From contig WPIO01000066.1 of the NCBI GenBank assembly GCA_009760855.2, forward strand, positions 1,388,501 to 1,452,500: DNA of 64,000 nt, read 5' to 3'. The translations under genes and the position numbers were made by a program. Below the pieces are notes generated by a model. It did no database searches and was not told the origin of the DNA. It saw only the letters and a program-made list of their open reading frames with translations. Below are positions 58,150-64,000 of the stretch, piece after piece. The DNA is from Cristatella mucedo (taxonomy: Eukaryota; Bryozoa; Phylactolaemata; Cristatellidae). Position 1 is the first letter of the stretch. Each line of letters begins with the position of its first letter.

Positions 58150-58690
58150 TATAAACAGGGTCAGTGCAACTATGTGATTTGACACGTGTGACTTAAGCGA
58201 CAGACAAGCTACAGAGTTTTACAAAAGCAGTAAGCGCCTGAATGCACATGTCGGAACTCCCTTTGCAGCAAATGTAAAGCGCCTAGAAAGAGATTAAGTT
58301 CTCTGAGAGCGCTTCATCAAGTGCATAATTATTATTATTACTATTAATATCAGCAAGAAGTGAGTTACAGAAGTCAATATGGAATAATGCTGGAAGAGCT
58401 CATTTTTAGCATTAACCTTTCTAATTTCTGAATCACACTTGGTTTTCCCATAAACTTTAAGTGGGCTTTATCATGATTCAGCTGAAGAAAATTTGCTCCC
58501 ATCCTATTGGGAATGTAATCAATACATGCAGCAAGGGAGTGATAAAAATTCGACATGCATGATGAAAGTGAGAGATCAATGCAATGATACAACTCAGCCC
58601 ATCAAAATATACGTTACAACCTAGATTGTTCTCAGTCATCACATTGGCTATTAACCGTTATATACTTTGAAGACAACAAAACCAAGCACA
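58150..58690 (-). mobile_element. LINE-A fragment split by another tail
   Basis: C-terminal region in reverse at 58190-58250 ('gacagacaagctacagag') resumes at 58346 ('agcaagaagtgagttacag') and continues to the YADD region at 58620. Confidence 0.72.
58250..58345 (+). mobile_element. LINE-A 3' tail nested in older LINE-A
   Basis: A perfect hairpin (aaagcgcctagaaagagatt ... agagcgctt) and ATT run inserted into the minus-strand copy around it. Confidence 0.85.
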
Positions 58691-58694
58691 ACTT

Positions 58695-59012
58695 CTTGTC
58701 GAACCCGATTCAGATTCGGATTCGTCCTTGATGTGCTTATGAGTGCTGACAATGTGCACGGGTCCCTGTGATTCGTCCTTGATGTGCTTAGGCGTGCTGA
58801 CACTGTGCATGCTGCCACTAACCACATTCGCATGCTGACCCTGTCATGTCACCCCTAACCATTATATTCATTTTTATTTTTTTAAGCATGATTTTACTTG
58901 CCATTCAATTGCATTTCACATTGCAGCAAATGTAAAGTGCCTAGAGAGAGATTAAGTTCTCTGAGAGCGCTTTGTCAAGTGAATTATTATTAATATTATT
59001 ATTATTATAACC
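58695..59012 (+). mobile_element. LINE-A 3' region with internal duplication
   Basis: 3' noncoding region, hairpin and (ATT)n. The segment 'tcgtccttgatgtgcttatg' is present twice (58721 and 58775), a local duplication of about 55 bases. Confidence 0.85.
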
Positions 59013-59711
59013 CTATACTTTTGAGGCTTTTTGGCCTATCTCTGTCCTTTCACATCAATACTCAAAAGTCTTCCGTTTGAATAAAAAATAAACCAATTCA
59101 GGTGAGTGCCAGCGATGCAAGAGCGTAGGAACTCAATAAGTAGTTGGCAGTTATTGGTATGAAAACGCCCGTTTATAGATCAACCGAACTAGCAGACATA
59201 TTTTGCCTAGTTCGGCGTTCCTCGGAGATTCTAATTATGCACAGGTAAGCACCTAAAGCATGCCTCGACATAAAATGGCTCGTGCAGACGGCCAAAAAGA
59301 GTCAGGCCACTCACGAAAAAGACTAGTGCCAAAGTACGAAGGCGCCAAGCCGTGGCTGGCCTCGTTGGTCAGCGTAAGAACTATACTTCAATAGATACAT
59401 GAGCAGATTGTTTTGTTCGGATGACTGAGGTAAGCTTAAAATGCAATTTCAGATATATGGTTTTATGGTAGTTGGCAAACAAATCTATGAACTTTTGCTA
59501 CCCTATAGCTTCTTCAAATCTTTACAGCAACTCTTGACAGTCGCCCGCATCACAATCACAGCAGTTAATCAGTTATTTCCAGCATATAGTGAATGCTTAA
59601 AGAGCAGAGGTAAAGTTTTTCATACTTACTGTAGTAGACCCGCTTTCCCAATCAAATTGCCTACAAGTACTGCTTCCCAATAAGAACTATAACTACGTGC
59701 TAATGCAAAGT
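59013..59711. other. Unique sequence
   Basis: No convincing feature. An 80-codon frame ending at 59683 lacks motifs. Confidence 0.35.
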
Positions 59712-59880
59712 AATTCATCTCCGTCTGCAACTCTGCGTTACAATGCTAAAATGTATCAACAACCTAAAGCTACAATCACTGCTGCAAAGACTTTGTAATT
59801 ATTACACAGAGGAATTTTGCATAGCCTAAGCGCCTTTCGTTACACATTTCGTAGCCAAAAAACTTTGTCATTCGAAACAA
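59712..59880 (-). mobile_element. LINE-B 3' tail, decayed
   Basis: Reverse match ('gtaattcatctccgtctgca', 'gcctaagcgcctttcgttac') with a small insertion at 59740-59785. Confidence 0.7.
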
Positions 59881-60267
59881 AAGAAATGCGAAGCATCGCC
59901 GAGTCAGGAGAGCAGTTGAGGTAGTGATTAACATAGATGCTTAGTACTGCTGGAAAATATTTAGCATTTTCGGCAGCATAGGAAGATTTGTCGGCCCCTA
60001 AGAATCAAAGAAGCGATTTCCACAGTCTAGCTCTTGCAGAGCTAGCTTCTCAATTGGTTTCTCAACTAATCCGATGCTCGATTAGATGCGATGATTGATA
60101 TGGAAGTTTAAACAAAATGCCGTGATTCGATGGCTAAGAATATAAAGACGGAACAGTCAATAAACTGTTTTGTATCTACGTGGAATAGGTTCAGATGGTG
60201 TAAGCTACATCCACTTTGTTGCACTTTAGAGGTAGAGCTGCTATCATTCTCTCATTCCAGTCTTGCG
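59881..60267. other. Unique sequence
   Basis: Nothing recognised. Confidence 0.4.
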
Positions 60268-60895
60268 AAAGGACGAATAACAGGGACCCACTAAATGCTG
60301 TCCTAAATAGGTGTGTTTTTAAGTTCCTTTTAAATGAGGTCAGGTCAGGGGATGCTCTGACGCAGGTCGGGAGGGAGTTCCAGGCTTTGGGAGCATACGA
60401 ACTAAATGCACGGTCTCCAAAGGAATTAAGGTTTGTATGAGGTATTTGTAGACTGTTGGATTCCGAAAAGCGGGTGGTACGACGCTTGGTCTGATGGGGT
60501 AGTATATCTGAGAAATAGGTTGGAGCCGTAGAATGAAGTGACCTAAAAGTGATCGACTAAACCTTGAAGTCAATCCGTTGCTTGACTGGTAGCCAGTGCG
60601 GGTCGGCGAGAAGTGGAGTAATGTGGCAACTGCTAAGCTCACGACAGACAAGCCTAGCTGCAGAGTTTTGCACCAGCTGCAATCGCCTGATCGCACATGC
60701 TGGTAGGCCAATAAGCAGTGAGTTGCAGAAGTCGAGACGGGATGTCACGAATGCATGGACCAACTTGGATGTCGTATTCTTATCTAAATAAGCCCAAGTT
60801 TTAGCAATCTTATGGAGCTGAAAATAGGCAGATTTGACAGTGGAGCTGATATGGTCGTCTAACGAGAGGTCGCTTTGGAGTATGAAACCTGCTGG
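60268..60895 (-). mobile_element. LINE-A C-terminal fragment without 3' tail
   Basis: Well-conserved reverse copy from the start of the 3' noncoding region through the C-terminal domain (AFVTSRLDFCNSLLIGLPA at 60700) to the codons of 'SLDDHI' near 60860. Both ends are missing, which is unusual for a simple LINE insertion. Confidence 0.88.
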
Positions 60896-62334
60896 TTAGG
60901 AACATTTTTACTGATGAGTGAAATTACTAAGCAGCAGTTGAGATACCGCCTTCCTTATATGATGCATACGGTTGCAATTCCTTCCCAAAAAACTACGTAC
61001 TACTACTTATTTATTTTGATGAATAAAGCCATTAAGCAGCAACATTGGGTAAAATTGCGTTACAAATTGATAACCCAGCCTAACCATTTGGGCTGAATTC
61101 AGGCCACTTGCACAGCGATTAACACTTTGATGAGCTATCTCATGTCATAAAAAGTCATCATTTATTTCTGACCATTGCAAATTGCTCGTAGTGAATTGTG
61201 GGTGCCGCATCTATTAACATTGGCATGCAGAAAGTGTCGGGAGGCTGGAGCGACGATGAGAATCCATTCAACAAGATATGCTCAAAGATTTAGAAGCAGC
61301 TTGAGTTTAACAAGAGAATTTGTTTGCCGAGCCCTGTGGCACACGTTATAGATAATACATTAGCTCATGGTAAAATGCATAAATGTCACTATACTTAGAA
61401 ATAGAGAATTCTAGGCAGCAGCTTATATGGGCTGCAAGCTTCCTCAATCTGCAATTGTGATCAAAGGTGTGGTGAAGAGGTTTGACCACAATCCAGCTGC
61501 TTTCTTAATAATTCACAAAGCAGTGTGCACTTCCATTACGTGGCTTTGACTGTTATTGAGCCTTTTAATATATTACCAAATATCGGGGCTACGAGATTGC
61601 ACAATTCAAGACCCTGAAACGGTGATTATTTGTAATAGCCATTCCAACATACACCCGACAATGCCAAGTTTACTGAGCGATTTAGCCCTCTGTTAGCACT
61701 GTAAGAGTTGGTTCTTAGAAGTGTCAAGCTTAACTGTAAGCTTGGTTATACAGCCGTAAAACTTATCTCCACTTGAAACAGATGGCACTGGCCTTTCTGA
61801 AACTATTTGTTTCTTCCTAAAAACGAAAAAGACTCTACCGTTTTGAGCTTGTTTGGAATGCACCAAGATTTTAAATTAAACTAGTAATTTCATCACTCTA
61901 ATCCAAATGTTTAACGTTTAAGTTATCTGCGGACACATTAGTTATTTAGACACACTTAAGTTTCTCTTACCTTTCAGTGATCCACTTATATAATATAGAT
62001 TGACACTGAGTTTTCTACGGCCTTAATCTACATCATCAAGACATAAACCAGGAGTAGGATTTGCATCCAACGTTTAATGTCTCTATTCAAGTTACTTAAA
62101 TCTGGCTGAAGGAGATTCTCATAGTGATATTTTCAATAAGGGATATGCCTTCTCGAAGCAAGAAAAATCATGAATATGGTATATATCAGAGTATGTTGCT
62201 AACCAAGTTTAAACTAACACATGACTACGTCGTCTTGTAAAGTTATTGTGCATCCAGATGGGAAAAGAGTACCTGTAAACGTATGCTTACGTATCAGTAC
62301 TTATGCTTCGCATAGACTAAGTAACTGAACCTCT
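60896..62334. other. Unique AT-rich intron-like sequence
   Basis: 1.4 kb with no repeat or exon recognised. Confidence 0.4.
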
Positions 62335-62440
62335 CACTGGTTTGGCATTGTGGTTAGAGTGCATTTTTCTAGAGTAATCAATATAAAAATATATGATGAC
62401 TGAGAGCTCGAGTCTCGTGGTATATGTGAACTGCATAAAT
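62335..62440 (+). mobile_element. SINE-1 head, decayed
   Basis: 'ggtttggcattgtggttaga' (A-box) and 'gagctcgagtctcgtgg' (B-box) followed by 'tatatgtgaactgc', collinear with the SINE-1 consensus. The 3' hairpin is lost. Confidence 0.6.
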
Positions 62441-62456
62441 GAAGAGTAAGCTCTCT

Positions 62457-63170
62457 TAATAATAATAATAATAATAATGTACTTGATAAAGCAGCCTCAG
62501 AGAACTCAATCTCTTTCTAGGCGCTTTACATTTGCTGCAAAGGGAAATGCAATTGCATGGTAAGTAAAATCATGCATGAAAAACAAACAAAATGAATAAC
62601 ATGGTTAGGGGTGACATGCACAAGGTCAGCATGCAAATGTGGTTAGTGGCAGCATGCACAGTGTCAGCACGCATAAGCACGTGAAGGACGAATCACAGGG
62701 ACCCACTAAATGCTGTCCTAAATAGGTGTGTTTTTAGGTTCCTTTTAAATGTGGTCAGGTCAGGGGATGTTCTGACGCAGGTCGGGAGGGAGTTCCAGGC
62801 TTTGGGAGCATACGAACTAAATGCACGATCTCCAAAGATTTGAGGTTTGTACGAGGTATTTGTAGACTGTTGGATTCCGAAAAGCGGGTGGTACGACGCT
62901 TGGCCTGATGGGGGAGTATGTCGGAGAGATAGGCTGGACTCTACCCATGTCTGCATTCCTCAGTAGGTCGTTGTATACCCTAAGCAATGCTGACTCCGTG
63001 GAGTGATAAGCTCTAAAGCCGGACTGGAACTTACTAGCAAGGTGTGAGGTTTCGATATATGAGTTTACCTGGTCTGCCACAACCCGTTCCAGTGTCTTTG
63101 ATAGAAATGGTAGAAGGGAGACTTGGCGGTAGTTCAGTTCTCCTTGAGGATTTACTATGGGGATATGAAG
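62457..63170 (-). mobile_element. LINE-A internal-deletion copy
   Basis: (ATT)n, perfect hairpin, 3' noncoding and C-terminal end to 62938, then a direct jump to the RT fingers region at 62939-63145 ('NADMGRV', 'SGFRAYHSTESALL'). About 1.1 kb of RT and linker is missing. Otherwise well conserved. Confidence 0.9.
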
Positions 63171-63387
63171 GATATGACGGATTTACTTTACTGGGTTTAC
63201 AATTTAAAACGCAATTATATATGTATTCGTTTTCGTAATTAGGCACCTGGTGGTTTTTTCATTAATAACTCATATATTTGTTCGTTAACACGAATAAGTT
63301 TAGCCATTAAATTGCAATAACTAGGGATTGTTAAGCTCTGAACAGAATCTTTGACTAGCTTGCCTAACACATTTTGTTTCTTTGCAG

Positions 63388-63786
63388 ATTACCCGTTTAT
63401 TCTCAGTATACCGGTTTGGGACGTCATATTCATGGAAGGCTTTCGGCAAACACTAACAGTGCATGCTAAATTTATTCTTTTGCCAGCAGTTCTAAGCTTT
63501 GGTCGAAAAGGCGATGGCCTTCACTATGTAGCTGGAACAATTGCTCGTGGGCCACCCTGCAACTACTCCAGGGTCTCAGAATCTCGAGCAGTCGTCTTCG
63601 TGCCACAGATTGAATGTTCAAGTATTTCAGACTACGGAATGTACGAGCTTAGCGCGACTTTATCCATTTCATCTATGAAAGAGTCTGATAGTGGAATTTA
63701 TGAATATGAATTGCTGCTCCCTAAATTTAGAAATCCATCGTATGATACCATCACTCATGCAAGCATCCAGTTAACTGTGATAACTC
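63388..63786 (+). CDS. Ig V-like domain exon (type 2), gene 2
   Basis: Phase 1-1 exon of 133 codons, acceptor tgtttctttgcag|at and donor GTAAGT at 63787. Paralogue of the 10117 exon: same opening (DYPFILSI), GPPC-N-Y-S and QIEC with exactly 18 residues between, ISSMKESDSGIYEYELL matching ISSLTTGDSGTYYLRLF, and a closing LTVIT strand. The F-strand cysteine is replaced by glutamate. Outside these landmarks the two domains differ strongly, so the duplication is old or fast-evolving. It is inferred to be part of gene 2, whose remaining exons lie beyond the right edge. Confidence 0.85.
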
Positions 63787-64000
63787 GTAAGTAACTTTTA
63801 GCTATGGCGCATCATCAGATGACCTGATTTTTTTACTCTCCCTCTACATAAACGAATGCAGCTTTAAGCAAGATATCTTCGCCCAAATGCTAAATTTCTA
63901 TTTGACGGAAGCAGTTCTCCTTCCAATCTAGGATTATAGGACTATACTGCGTGTTTTAATATTTTAAATTTTAAATTTGTCTACTAAAAATAGGCTTATC
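63787..64000 (+). other. Start of next intron
   Basis: AT-rich sequence following the donor. Nothing recognised before the window ends. Confidence 0.5.

Noticed and set aside
1-64000. CRISPR arrays, bacterial operons, rRNA genes
   Set aside because: Evenly spaced repeats and rRNA landmarks are absent; interspersed repeats are LINE and SINE copies in eukaryotic DNA.

Overview
The window is animal nuclear DNA, not bacterial. Coding sequence is confined to short exons bounded by GT..AG introns of several kilobases. About half of the remaining DNA is recognisable debris of LINE and SINE retroelements. The host cannot be identified from the sequence. The CR1/L2-like LINEs with (ATT)n or (ACATT)n tails, the tRNA-derived SINEs and the divergent immunoglobulin (Ig) exons suit an invertebrate metazoan (mollusc, cnidarian or another lophotrochozoan). 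That is inference.

The conserved content is a + strand immunoglobulin-superfamily (IgSF) receptor locus. Gene 1 is read from exons at 2306-2683, 10117-10524, 12607-12990, 13582-13899 and 22043-22315 (one Ig-like domain each), then a last exon at 32731-33077 carrying a transmembrane helix and a Ser/Thr-rich cytoplasmic tail. No signal-peptide exon was found for gene 1. A second partial copy follows: 42006-42410 matches the 2306 exon in type, and 63388-63786 matches the 10117 exon. All seven Ig exons are symmetric phase 1-1 and a multiple of three long. A possible signal-peptide exon lies at 43995-44037. The four N-terminal-type domains share an unusual cysteine pattern: the F-strand cysteine of a normal Ig domain is absent and a central cysteine pair occurs instead.

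Two main LINE families fill introns and intergenic DNA. 'LINE-A' (named here) ends in a hairpin followed by (ATT)n and has about 40 fragments on both strands; the longest is 52456-54850. 'LINE-B' ends in (ACATT)n or related repeats. None of the copies is intact; they carry stops, frameshifts, 5' truncations, internal deletions, nested insertions and a probable 5' inversion. SINE-1 joins a tRNA-like head to the LINE-A 3' hairpin. SINE-2 has a tRNA-like head and its own body. Microsatellites lie at 5.8, 11.7, 41.8 and 45.3 kb.

Layout: 0-2.3 kb LINE debris; 2.3-33.5 kb gene 1 with a LINE-loaded 10.4-kb last intron; 33.5-42 kb mostly repeats; 42-63.8 kb partial gene 2, with a dense LINE graveyard at 44-55 kb and 57.7-63.2 kb in its intron.
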